Made by a program: the position numbers and the translations under genes. Below the pieces are notes generated by a model. It saw only the letters and a list, made by a program, of their open reading frames with translations, was not told the origin of the DNA and did no database searches. A stretch of DNA of 10,405 bases from an uncultured Rhodospirillales bacterium (GTDB taxonomy: Bacteria; Pseudomonadota; Alphaproteobacteria; ATCC43930; CGMCC-115725), in the NCBI GenBank assembly GCA_903897565.1, contig CAIUCF010000248.1, positions 1 through 10,405 on the forward strand. Direction: 5' to 3'. Below are positions 1 through 7,243 of this stretch, piece after piece (within the stretch, counting starts at the first letter, position 1; each line of letters begins with the position of its first letter).

Positions 1-578
1 CGGATGATATCGCGTTCGCCGGCGACTTCGAACGGACCCCGCGCTTGCAGCAGTTCGTAGCGTGCAAGCGGCAAAGGAACCGGCGGCGGCGTGATCGTGC
101 GGATCAGGAACCAGGCGTCCGTCAGCCCGCTCAAGGCCGAAAGTTCAGCCGTGCCGGTGGTCAGCCAGATGCGGCGGGCGAGGGGAGCCAATGCGGCGGC
201 AACGCCGGCCATGTCCGCCACCTCGATCCAGAGATCGCCCGATCGCGGCTGCCAGGAGGGGCGTTCCAGGCGGAGCAGTGGCAGGCCGAGCGCCCCGCTA
301 GCCGCGATGGCGTGTTGCGATATCTGGCTCGCGAAGGGATGCGTGGCGTCGATGACCAGCGCGGTCGCCGTGTCGCGCAAATAGCTCGTCAGCCCGTCGA
401 TTCCGCCGAATCCGCCAACCCGAACCAGACCGGCGACCGGACCGCGTTCGTCGGTCCGTCCGGCCATCGACGAGGTGAGGACGATATCGTCGCCGAATCG
501 TTCGACGAGGGCGGTGGCGAGGGTGTTCGCCTCGCCGGTGCCGCCGAGCAGCAGGATCGGAACGCGGCGCCCGGTCAT
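1..578 (-). CDS. cobK: Precorrin-6A reductase CobK/CbiJ (3' part outside window)
   Basis: This enzyme reduces the precorrin-6A macrocycle with NADPH to precorrin-6B in cytoplasmic cobalamin synthesis. Translating the minus strand from the ATG at 578-576 gives an open frame of 192 codons to the window edge. It has an N-terminal nucleotide-binding segment ILLLGGTGEA (residues 8-17), then SSMAGRT, the segment RVGGFGGIDGL, and the family signature DATHPFA in the middle. Near the end are a TTGTAEL segment and RGPFEVAGERD, both typical of CobK/CbiJ. The family is usually about 250 residues, so roughly a quarter lies left of position 1. The start overlaps the cbiD stop as ATGA, which fixes the start and implies translational coupling. 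CbiD makes the substrate class that this enzyme reduces. The sequence does not tell whether the substrate carries cobalt (CbiJ) or not (CobK). Confidence 0.93.
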   Translation of the reverse strand, partial: MTGRRVPILLLGGTGEANTLATALVERFGDDIVLTSSMAGRTDERGPVAGLVRVGGFGGIDGLTSYLRDTATALVIDATHPFASQISQHAIAASGALGLPLLRLERPSWQPRSGDLWIEVADMAGVAAALAPLARRIWLTTGTAELSALSGLTDAWFLIRTITPPPVPLPLARYELLQARGPFEVAGERDII

Positions 579-1702
579 TCGCTGCGCGCGGCGAGGCGGC
601 CCTGGCGATCGAAGATGGCGACGTCCAGCACGATCTTGCCGGTCAACTCGGCAAGCGCGACGTCGCGGGCGCGCTGCGCGATGCGGCGGGTCAGGGCATC
701 GGCCATGACGGGCCCGAGGGCGCGGGCGATTTCCAGGACTTCGCCGGCGCCGGTGGCCGCTCTCGCCGCGGCGACGGCCTCGGGGGCGGCACCGAGATCG
801 GCCAGAATCTCGGCCAGCCCTTCCAGCTCGACGCGGCTCGCGCCGGAGTGCAGGTCGAGATGACCTTGCGCCAGCTTCGCGATCTTGGCGAAACCGCCGG
901 CGATGGTAAGGCGATCGACGGGGTGACGCCGCAGGTATTTCAGCGTGCCGCCGACAAAATCGCCCATGTCGAGCAGCGCCTCGTCGGGCAGGCCGTAGAG
1001 GTCGCGGACGGCGGCCTCAGAGGTCGACCCTGTGGCGGCGGCGAGATGGGTCAGGCCGGCCGCCCGGGCGACGTCGATGCCGCGATGGATCGAATGGATC
1101 CAGGAGGCGCAGGAATAGGGGATGACGACGCCGGTTGTGCCTAGGATCGACAACCCGCCGACAATGCCGAGGCGGCCATTCAGCGTCTTGGCGGCGAGTT
1201 CGGCGCCGCCGGGGATCGAGATCGTGACGTCGAGATCGACCTGCGGTGGCGCGTCGAGGTCGCGGGCGCAGTCTTCGAGGGCGAGGGTGATGATGCGGCG
1301 AGGACCGGGATTGATCGCCGGCTCGCCGGGCGGCAGCGGCAATCCGGCCCGGGTCACGGTGCCGACCCCGGGGCCGGCATGGAAGCGGATGCCGCTGCCC
1401 GCGGGCGCACGAGCTACCGTCGCCAGGATCAGGGCGCCGTGGGTGATGTCGGGATCGTCGCCGGCATCCTTGACGATGCCGGCCCGGGCGCTCCGCGGGG
1501 TGAGATCCGTATGGACAGGCGTGAAGACGGGCTTTTCGCCCTTGGGCAGGCGCACCGTCACCGTGGCCGGGAAGACCCCGGTGAGCAGGGCGTGAAAGGC
1601 GCTGCGAGCGGCTGCAGCGGCGCAGGTGCCGGTCGTCCAGCCGCGCCGCAGCGGGACGTCCGGCCGGCGCGCGGGGTCTGCGGTTTCTATTCGTCCCCGC
1701 AA
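575..1702 (-). CDS. cbiD: Cobalt-precorrin-5B C1-methyltransferase CbiD
   Basis: CbiD uses S-adenosylmethionine to methylate C1 of the corrin precursor, giving (cobalt-)precorrin-6A. Family hallmarks are present: GWTTGTCAAAAA at residues 21-32, VKDAGDDPDITHG at about 77-89, NPGPRRII, GTTGVVIPYSCASWIHSI, and a C-terminal GDFVGGTLKYL followed by TIAGGFAKIAKLAQG. The frame stays open upstream to an ATG at 1837, but that would overlap bioB by about 150 bp with non-CbiD-like sequence. I chose the TTG at 1702-1700, which gives 375 residues, the usual size, and starts about 20 residues before the GWTTG motif. A weak GAG lies 5 nt upstream. The start overlaps the end of bioB by 16 bp, and the stop overlaps cobK as ATGA. 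The family call is firm; the start is uncertain. Confidence 0.92.
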   Translation of the reverse strand: MRGRIETADPARRPDVPLRRGWTTGTCAAAAARSAFHALLTGVFPATVTVRLPKGEKPVFTPVHTDLTPRSARAGIVKDAGDDPDITHGALILATVARAPAGSGIRFHAGPGVGTVTRAGLPLPPGEPAINPGPRRIITLALEDCARDLDAPPQVDLDVTISIPGGAELAAKTLNGRLGIVGGLSILGTTGVVIPYSCASWIHSIHRGIDVARAAGLTHLAAATGSTSEAAVRDLYGLPDEALLDMGDFVGGTLKYLRRHPVDRLTIAGGFAKIAKLAQGHLDLHSGASRVELEGLAEILADLGAAPEAVAAARAATGAGEVLEIARALGPVMADALTRRIAQRARDVALAELTGKIVLDVAIFDRQGRLAARSE

Positions 1703-2697
1703 TGCATCTCGCGGACGACCGTCTCGGGCTTGAGGCCGAGCTGCGCGAAGAGGACCTGATCCTTTTCGTGATCGGGATTGCCGGTCGTCAGCAGCTTCTC
1801 GCCGTAGAAGATCGAGTTGGCGCCGGCGAAGAAGCACATCGCCTGACCTTCATCGCTCAAGGAACGGCGGCCGGCCGAGAGGCGAATCACCGTGCGCGGC
1901 ATCAGGATGCGGGCGACCGCGATCGTGCGGACCAGTTCGAAGACGTCGATCTCGGGGACGTCGCCGAGCGGCGTGCCGTCGATCGGGACCAGCTTGTTGA
2001 TCGGTACGCTTTCCGGCTGCGGTTCGAGATCGGCCAGCGACTGTAGTAGGCCGGCGCGGTCCGTCCTGCTTTCGCCGAGGCCGATGATGCCGCCGCTGCA
2101 TACCTTGATGCCGGCGCTGCGGACTGCCGAGAGCGTGTCGAGGCGGTCTTGATAGGTCCGGGTCGTGATGATCTGGGGATAGAACTCGGGCGAGGTGTCG
2201 AGATTGTGGTTGTAGTAGTCGAGCCCGGCTTCCTTCAGCTTGGCCGCCTGATCGGGCGACAGCATGCCAAGGGTCATGCAGCTCTCGAGGCCCAGAGACT
2301 TGACGTCGCCGATGATCGCGGCCAAGCGCTCGACGTCGCGGTCCTTGAGGTCGCGCCAGGCGGTACCCATGCAGAAGCGGCCGGCGCCGGCGTCCTTGGC
2401 CTGCTGCGCGGCGGCGCGGATTTCCTCGCGGTCGAGCAGCTTTTCGGCCTTGACGCCGGTATCGTAGGCGCTGCTCTGGGCGCAGTACTTGCAGTCTTCC
2501 TGGCAGCCGCCGGTCTTGATGTTGAGCAATGTGCTCAGCTGGATGCTGTTGGGATCGAAATGCTTCTGGTGCACGTCATGGGCGCGCGCCAGCAGATCGA
2601 GGAACGGCAGTTGGAACAGCGCTTCGATCTCGGCGCGGCGGGCCTCCTTGGAGACGGGGGCGGGGGCGGTGCGGAAATCTACTGCTTGAACGCTCAT
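1687..2697 (-). CDS. bioB: Biotin synthase BioB (radical SAM)
   Basis: BioB inserts sulfur into dethiobiotin to form biotin, the last step of the pathway, by radical SAM chemistry with a [4Fe-4S] and a [2Fe-2S] cluster. The 336-residue protein has the radical-SAM triad CxxxCxxC at C65, C69 and C72, inside GGCQEDCKYCAQSS. The auxiliary-cluster ligands known from E. coli BioB (C97, C128, C188, R260) line up at a constant offset of 12 with C109, C140, C200 and R272. The substrate-binding YNHNLDTSPEFY stretch is at about 162-173. All key residues are therefore intact. The ATG at 2697 follows GAGGAAGAAG, a good ribosome binding site. It lies 15 bp after bioA and overlaps the chosen start of cbiD, consistent with one transcript. 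Confidence 0.98.
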   Translation of the reverse strand: MSVQAVDFRTAPAPVSKEARRAEIEALFQLPFLDLLARAHDVHQKHFDPNSIQLSTLLNIKTGGCQEDCKYCAQSSAYDTGVKAEKLLDREEIRAAAQQAKDAGAGRFCMGTAWRDLKDRDVERLAAIIGDVKSLGLESCMTLGMLSPDQAAKLKEAGLDYYNHNLDTSPEFYPQIITTRTYQDRLDTLSAVRSAGIKVCSGGIIGLGESRTDRAGLLQSLADLEPQPESVPINKLVPIDGTPLGDVPEIDVFELVRTIAVARILMPRTVIRLSAGRRSLSDEGQAMCFFAGANSIFYGEKLLTTGNPDHEKDQVLFAQLGLKPETVVREMHCGDE

Positions 2698-2707
2698 CTT
2701 CTTCCTC
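2698..2707 (-). promoter_or_regulatory. Ribosome binding site of bioB
   Basis: On the minus strand GAGGAAGAAG directly precedes the bioB ATG. Its purine-rich GAGGA core sits in the 15-bp gap after the bioA stop and supports the ATG at 2697 as start. Confidence 0.7.
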
Positions 2708-2712
2708 GAGGG

Positions 2713-4038
2713 CTAAACGGCCGAGATTGTCGTAACCACTTCCGCGATCGCTGTATAGGCGCGATCGAGTTCGGCATCGGTGATGCAATAGGGCGGCAGC
2801 ACATATAGAACCGGTCCCATCGGCCTGATCAAGAGCCCGCGTGCAAGAAAATTCTTCTTCAGCGCCAGACTCGTGGCAGCACCATAGGCTGTGCCAGGCA
2901 GTTCTATGTTGCAAGCCGCCACGGTCCCCGTGATCCGGAACTGCCGCAAACTCGGGATTTCCGCCAGCCGGGCCATCCCCTCGCGATGCTTGGCCTCGAT
3001 CCGCCGCCAAGCCTGGGCGGTCTCGGGCGCGCGTGTGATCTCCAGCGAGGCGAGCGCCGCGGCGCAGCCGAGCGGGTTGGCGGTGAAGGAATGGCCATGG
3101 GCGAAGGCACGGTCGAAATTCGTGCCGAGGAAGGCGCTATAAATCGTTTCGCTGCAGGCCGTGACCGAGAGCGGCAGGAAACCGCCGGTCAGCCCCTTGG
3201 AGAGACAGATCAGATCGGGGGAGACGCCGATCTGCTCGCTCGCGAACAGGGTGCCGGTGCGGCCGAAGCCGGTCATGACCTCGTCGAAGATCACCAGGCC
3301 CGAGGCGCTGCGAATGCGGGCGACCACGGCCGCCATGAATTGTGGACGGCACATCCGCATGCCGGCGGCACCCTGGATCAGCGGTTCGGCGATGAAGGCC
3401 GCGAGCTCATTGCCATGGCGATCCAGCCAGCGGTCGAGAGCCGCCAGCGACGCCGCTTCCTTGGCCTCGACATCCGGGTCGTCGAGCCAGGTTTCGGGGA
3501 AGGGGATGGTGTCGACCTGGAACAGCAGCGGCTTGAACGGATCGTAGAAGCCCGAGGAAGCGCCGGCCGACATCGCGCCGAAGGTGTCGCCGTGATAGGC
3601 GCCGTCGAGCGCGAGGTAGCGACGGCGTTGCGGGGCGCCGCAATTGATCCAGTATTGCCAGGCGATCTTCAGGGCGATCTCGACACTGGTCGAGCCGTTG
3701 TCTGAAAAGAACACCCGGGTCAGGCCGTGCGGCAGCACTTCGCTGAGCTGCTTCGCCAGGTTGACGGCGGGGGCATGGGTGAAATCGGCGAAGATGACTT
3801 GTTCGAGCCGGCTCGCCTGCTCGCCGATCGCCCGGGCGATCTCGGGGCGCGCGTGGCCGTGGATATTGACCCACCACGACGAGATGAGGTCGAGGATCTC
3901 GCGACCATCTGCCGTGAACAGCAAGGCGCCCTTGCCGGAGACGACTGGGATCGGCGGCTCCGCCGTCTGCGCCTGGGTGAAGGGGTGCCAGACATGGGCG
4001 CGGTCGTCTGCGAGGCGGATAGGGGTCTCTGGCGTCAC
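2713..4038 (-). CDS. bioA: Adenosylmethionine-8-amino-7-oxononanoate aminotransferase BioA
   Basis: BioA is a PLP enzyme (class III aminotransferase) that converts KAPA to 7,8-diaminopelargonic acid, normally with SAM as amino donor. The protein has 441 residues. Visible motifs are WHPFTQ (17-22), SSWWVNIHGH (53-62, with the substrate-site tryptophans W55-W56), DGAYHGDTFG (145-154), FDEVMTGFGRTG (251-262, with D252 expected to contact the PLP pyridine nitrogen), and LSKGLTGGFLPL, where K281 should form the Schiff base. The frame is open upstream to 4596, but that extension lies antiphase over bioC and is not BioA-like. The GTG at 4038-4036 is the natural start: it gives a normal N-terminus and overlaps the bioC stop as GTGA. 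The stop is 15 bp before bioB. Confidence 0.97.
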   Translation of the reverse strand: MTPETPIRLADDRAHVWHPFTQAQTAEPPIPVVSGKGALLFTADGREILDLISSWWVNIHGHARPEIARAIGEQASRLEQVIFADFTHAPAVNLAKQLSEVLPHGLTRVFFSDNGSTSVEIALKIAWQYWINCGAPQRRRYLALDGAYHGDTFGAMSAGASSGFYDPFKPLLFQVDTIPFPETWLDDPDVEAKEAASLAALDRWLDRHGNELAAFIAEPLIQGAAGMRMCRPQFMAAVVARIRSASGLVIFDEVMTGFGRTGTLFASEQIGVSPDLICLSKGLTGGFLPLSVTACSETIYSAFLGTNFDRAFAHGHSFTANPLGCAAALASLEITRAPETAQAWRRIEAKHREGMARLAEIPSLRQFRITGTVAACNIELPGTAYGAATSLALKKNFLARGLLIRPMGPVLYVLPPYCITDAELDRAYTAIAEVVTTISAV

Positions 4039-4817
4039 GATGGGGTCTCGGCTCCGTGGCGGTAGGTGATCGAGACGACGTGATAGGTCGTCACGAAAGG
4101 CTCGGCAATCCCCCGCAACGCACGCCGCAATTGTCCGGCGCTCAACGGGCGATGGTCCTGGCGCGGCGTGCCGGCACCGATCTGCTTGAGATCGCGCAGG
4201 AATTGGTACGGGTCGGGATAGGCGACAGTGCGATCTTCCTCCGTCACCGTCGTCGTGCCCGTCGCAGGAAGGCGGGCGGCCCAACCCGCAGCATCCGGGT
4301 AATGCGGGGTGCCGGACGTCAGGTCGTGAGCGGCAAGCAAGGCCCGCCATTCCCGGAAGCTGCCGGCGCCCAGTGTCGAGAACACGAGATGTCCACCCGG
4401 CTTCAGCAGGGCGGCCAGTGCGGCGAAGCTCAGCGAAGGGTTCGTGAACCACTGCACGGCGAGGCTCGAGCAGATCAGATCGAAATGCGGGCCTTCGGCG
4501 AGGCAGGGCCGCTCGCCATCCATCGCGACGTATTGGGCCGTGTGGGCGGCGGTCTCGCGCGTCCGCGCCACCATGGCCGGCGCGAGGTCGGTGCAAATCC
4601 AGCGCGCGGCCGGGCGCATTGCCGCGAGAGCCTGGCCGAGAAAACCGGTACCGCAGCCGATCTCCAGGATGTCAGAGGCGTCGCAGATGTCGAGGCCGGC
4701 GATCCGCTGCGCCAGCGCCGTGGCCACGTCCCGCTGCAGCCCAGCCGCGCGATCGTAGTCGTCCGCGGCGGCAGCGAAGGCGCTGCCCACGGCTGCCTTG
4801 TCGATGGCCTGACTCAT
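4035..4817 (-). CDS. bioC: Malonyl-[ACP] O-methyltransferase BioC
   Basis: BioC transfers a methyl group from SAM to the free carboxyl of malonyl-ACP, masking it so that the fatty acid synthesis enzymes can extend it to a pimeloyl ester. The 260-residue protein has the usual BioC N-terminus (FAAAADDYDRAAGLQRDVA), the class I SAM-binding motif ILEIGCGTGFL (about 50-60), an acidic residue D77 after the second strand, and SSLAVQWF (117-124), typical of BioC rather than of generic methyltransferases. The ATG overlaps the bioF stop as ATGA, and the stop overlaps the GTG of bioA, so translation is probably coupled on both sides. The esterase that normally works with BioC (BioH, BioG or similar) is not in this window. 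Confidence 0.93.
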   Translation of the reverse strand: MSQAIDKAAVGSAFAAAADDYDRAAGLQRDVATALAQRIAGLDICDASDILEIGCGTGFLGQALAAMRPAARWICTDLAPAMVARTRETAAHTAQYVAMDGERPCLAEGPHFDLICSSLAVQWFTNPSLSFAALAALLKPGGHLVFSTLGAGSFREWRALLAAHDLTSGTPHYPDAAGWAARLPATGTTTVTEEDRTVAYPDPYQFLRDLKQIGAGTPRQDHRPLSAGQLRRALRGIAEPFVTTYHVVSITYRHGAETPS

Positions 4818-6001
4818 CGTTGCAAGCGTCCGGCGATCGTGGTCATCGCATCGAGCAGAGCGTCGATGTCGGCGTCACCATGCGCGGCGGAGATGGCGAA
4901 GCGAATGCGGCTGGTGCCCTGCGGTACCGTCGGCGGCCGGATCGCGACGCCGAGAATGCCACAGTCCCGAAGCTGCAGGCTGACATCGAGCGTGGCGCCC
5001 GCATCACCGATCACGGCCGGGATGATCTGTGTGGTGGAACCACAGGTGTCGAAGCCGAGAGCGGCGAAGTGGGCGCGGACGCGTGCGCCATGACGGTCTA
5101 GCCGGGCACGTTCGGCATCCAGATCGGGTATCAGATCCAGTGCGGCATCCATCGCCCCGATGACCGCCGGGGGTAGGGCGGTCGCGAAGATGAAGCCGGA
5201 GGCGTGGTTGATCAGGTGATCGCACAGCGCCCGGGAGCCCGCGATATAGGCGCCGAAGCCGCCAAGCGCCTTGCTGAAAGTTCCCATGATCGCGTCGACC
5301 CGGCCCGGGGCGAGGCCAGCGAGTCCCCCGCCATGCGGGCCGAGCACGCCGGTAGCATGGGCCTCGTCGAGATAGAGGAAAGCGTGGAAGCGGTCGGCAA
5401 GCGACGTTAGGGCAACCACGTCGCAGCGGTCGCCATCCATGCTGAACACGCTTTCGGTGACGATGAAGCGTCGGCCAGGCTTGGCCTCATGGCTGCGCAG
5501 CAAGGTCTCGAGATGGTCGAGATCATTGTGGCGGAAGCGGATCTGGCGGATGCCGGCGGCCAGACAGCCCTGGTGCAAGCTGGCATGGTTGAGGCGATCG
5601 GTGAACACCAGCGCGTCCTCGCCGAGCGTGTCGCGGTGGAACAGGGCGGGCAGGGCGGAGGCGTTCGCCTGCCAGCCGGAGGCGAGGATGAGCGCGGCTT
5701 CGGTACCCTTGAGACGTGCGATCTTGGCTTCGACCGCCTGAATCGCATCGAGCGTGCCCGTGACCAGACGCGACGCGCCGGCGCCGGCGCCCCAGCGGCC
5801 GGCCCATTCCTGGGCCCGGGCGACCAGCAGAGGATGGCGGGCGAGGCCGAGATAGTCGTTGCTGGAGAAATTAATGTAGTCGCGGCCGTCCATCGCGACC
5901 CGACCGGGCGCGCCGGGCACCACGGGCCGCAACTGTCGCGCCATGCCTTGTGTCGACAGATCCTGCAGGCGGTGTGTGAACAACTGATCGAACCGGGACA
6001 T
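4814..6001 (-). CDS. bioF: 8-amino-7-oxononanoate synthase BioF
   Basis: BioF condenses a pimeloyl thioester with L-alanine, releasing CO2, to give KAPA. It belongs to the PLP-dependent alpha-oxoamine synthase family. The 395-residue protein is full length. It shows NFSSNDYLGLARHP (44-57), GAGASRLVTG (72-81), TESVFSMDGD (182-191), LDEAHATGVLG (211-221, with D212 and H215 expected at the cofactor), and TFSKALGGFG (241-250), where K244 is the expected Schiff-base lysine. The ATG at 6001 is preceded by AGAGGGAA, a strong ribosome binding site. It is the first gene of the bioF-bioC-bioA-bioB-cbiD-cobK series. The acyltransferase gene upstream is on the same strand but 156 bp away and functionally unrelated, so the operon promoter probably lies in that gap. 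Confidence 0.97.
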   Translation of the reverse strand: MSRFDQLFTHRLQDLSTQGMARQLRPVVPGAPGRVAMDGRDYINFSSNDYLGLARHPLLVARAQEWAGRWGAGAGASRLVTGTLDAIQAVEAKIARLKGTEAALILASGWQANASALPALFHRDTLGEDALVFTDRLNHASLHQGCLAAGIRQIRFRHNDLDHLETLLRSHEAKPGRRFIVTESVFSMDGDRCDVVALTSLADRFHAFLYLDEAHATGVLGPHGGGLAGLAPGRVDAIMGTFSKALGGFGAYIAGSRALCDHLINHASGFIFATALPPAVIGAMDAALDLIPDLDAERARLDRHGARVRAHFAALGFDTCGSTTQIIPAVIGDAGATLDVSLQLRDCGILGVAIRPPTVPQGTSRIRFAISAAHGDADIDALLDAMTTIAGRLQR

Positions 6002-6009
6002 TTCCCTCT
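6002..6009 (-). promoter_or_regulatory. Ribosome binding site of bioF
   Basis: AGAGGGAA on the minus strand directly abuts the bioF ATG. This is a strong purine-rich site for the first gene of the operon and supports the start at 6001. Confidence 0.65.
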
Positions 6010-6034
6010 ATCGCGGCCGGGTCGTCTCAGGGGC

Positions 6035-6049
6035 CGGGATCGCATCCCG
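6035..6049. repeat. Perfect inverted repeat in the bioF leader
   Basis: CGGGAT, a 3-base spacer (CGC) and ATCCCG form a perfect 6-bp inverted repeat 33 bp upstream of the bioF ATG. It could be a protein-binding site or an RNA hairpin in the leader. No U-tract follows on either strand, so a simple intrinsic terminator is unlikely. It does not resemble the AT-rich BioR operator known from other alphaproteobacteria. Confidence 0.5.
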
Positions 6050-6072
6050 AAGCCAGGCGGCTCGCCCGGTCT

Positions 6073-6101
6073 CTCTTAACGGCGTGGCTGCCGCCGGACA
6101 A
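6073..6101 (-). promoter_or_regulatory. Candidate promoter for the bio-cbiD-cobK operon
   Basis: On the minus strand TTGTCC (6101-6096) and TAAGAG (6078-6073) are separated by exactly 17 bases, a sigma-70-like arrangement about 70 bp upstream of the bioF ATG. The -35 element is reasonable and the -10 match is poor. It is offered as the best candidate in a 156-bp gap, on motif spacing alone. Confidence 0.27.
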
Positions 6102-6157
6102 GGGGCGCGAGGTCCGGGGCGGCTATGCGCAAGGATCGGGTAAGCGTATCGCGCGGA

Positions 6158-7228
6158 TCAGGACGGCGTTGCCAGCAACTTTGGGGTGCTCAAGAATTGC
6201 TTGGCGGCCCGGGTCAGTGGCTGCTCGATCCAGAGGTGAACCGCGAAGCCGACGAGGGCGCAAAGCGCGAGCGCGACCACGACGAAGCCGGCCGTGACGA
6301 ATGGCCCCGGTGTCACGGCGCGAACCACCCGCTCGACCGACAGAGTGACGAAGAAGTGCGTGAGATATATCGAGTAACTTGCGTCGCCTGTGCGTTGGAG
6401 CCACCCCCAGCGGAGCTGGGCGCCGTTGCGCTCGAGCAGGAGTGCGGCGCCGACGATCGCTCCAGACGCGAGGCCGTAGCCGGCGTTTGCCGTCAACAGC
6501 GTGGCGGTCGGGACCAAGAGAATGAGACCGATGCTGCCGGCGAGCACGAGCAATAAGATCAGAGAAGGCATCGTCCGCGACGGGTAGGACAGCCAGAGTA
6601 GGCCTAGTCCCATGCCGCAACCAAACTCCAGCAGGATCGGTCGGCTGAGAAAATAGAGCGCGACCATTGCCGGCGGAATCGCGTTACCTGAGAGAACCAG
6701 GAGGCACAATGCCGCCATCACGCTGATCGCACCGAAGATTCGACTCTTCGCCAATAAACCGAACGCGAACAGCGCGTAGAAAAACATTTCATAGTTCAAA
6801 GTCCAGCCGACGAACACGATCGGCTGGACAACCCCGCTCTCCTTTACGAAGGGGATAAAGGCCAGGGATTCGAAAAGTTCCGTGATGTTGGCGTGCGTGT
6901 TCTTCAACAGTGTCGGTCGGATAACGGCTATGGCGAACACCGCCAGCGTGATCGCCCAGTACAGGGGGACAACCCTGGCGATCCGATTTCGCAGGAATTC
7001 GCGAAAATTCTGGAGCTGGGTGAAACTCGTAAATATCATGATGAAACCGCTGATCACGAAGAAGAGAGTCACTCCCTCGCTTCCGCACCTGCTGTAGATT
7101 TCCGAGTCCGTACGATCGATGTAGAACGTCGAGCAATGCGAGTACGCGACCAGCATGGCGGCAATGCCGCGAAGCGCCTGGATATTGAACAGGCGGGGCG
7201 ATCTGGCGCGTGAATTTGTCGATATCAA
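6158..7228 (-). CDS. Acyltransferase-3 family membrane protein (ExoZ/OafA-like)
   Basis: This is an integral membrane O-acyltransferase of the acyltransferase-3 family, whose members move acetyl or other acyl groups onto surface polysaccharides or lipids. From the TTG at 7228 it has 356 residues. FNIQALRGIAAMLVAYSH (14-31) contains the family R-x10-H motif (R20, H31). GVTLFFVISGFIMIF (52-66) and FLRNRIARVVPLYW (78-91) follow, as in ExoZ-type proteins. About ten hydrophobic segments run to the C-terminal LWIEQPLTRAAKQFL. The frame is open to an ATG at 7387, but the added residues are polar, arginine-rich and unlike the family. The TTG has AGAAGGAAG seven bases upstream and gives the right length. 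Lying next to glycosyltransferase genes, it probably decorates the polysaccharide made there. The acyl group and target cannot be read from sequence. Confidence 0.88.
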   Translation of the reverse strand: MISTNSRARSPRLFNIQALRGIAAMLVAYSHCSTFYIDRTDSEIYSRCGSEGVTLFFVISGFIMIFTSFTQLQNFREFLRNRIARVVPLYWAITLAVFAIAVIRPTLLKNTHANITELFESLAFIPFVKESGVVQPIVFVGWTLNYEMFFYALFAFGLLAKSRIFGAISVMAALCLLVLSGNAIPPAMVALYFLSRPILLEFGCGMGLGLLWLSYPSRTMPSLILLLVLAGSIGLILLVPTATLLTANAGYGLASGAIVGAALLLERNGAQLRWGWLQRTGDASYSIYLTHFFVTLSVERVVRAVTPGPFVTAGFVVVALALCALVGFAVHLWIEQPLTRAAKQFLSTPKLLATPS

Positions 7229-7232
7229 CCGG

Positions 7233-7243
7233 ACTTCCTTCTC
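7233..7243 (-). promoter_or_regulatory. Ribosome binding site deciding the TTG start of the acyltransferase
   Basis: GAGAAGGAAGT on the minus strand lies at good spacing before the TTG at 7228-7226. No comparable site precedes the in-frame ATG at 7387, so the shorter, family-like N-terminus is preferred. Confidence 0.55.

Noticed and set aside
45..863. Plus-strand open frame of 272 codons at the left end
   Set aside because: It runs antisense to cobK and the end of cbiD, and its translation is Arg/Ala-rich without family features.
2149..3705. Plus-strand open frames of about 220 and 240 codons opposite bioB and bioA
   Set aside because: Low-complexity composition and no motifs; they are antisense shadows of bioB and bioA, whose catalytic residues are all in place.
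4039..4596. N-terminal extension of bioA by 186 codons
   Set aside because: It overlaps bioC in another frame and does not resemble an aminotransferase; the GTG at 4038 with GTGA overlap gives the normal BioA N-terminus.
4056..5093. Long plus-strand open frame (345 codons) opposite bioC and the end of bioF
   Set aside because: It is arginine- and glycine-rich, matches no recognisable family and lies entirely antisense to two clearly identified genes; long antisense frames are expected at this GC content.
6094..6117. CCGGAC/GTCCGG inverted repeat as a terminator of the acyltransferase gene
   Set aside because: The stem is only 6 bp with a 12-base loop and no T-run follows on the minus strand, so it does not qualify as an intrinsic terminator.
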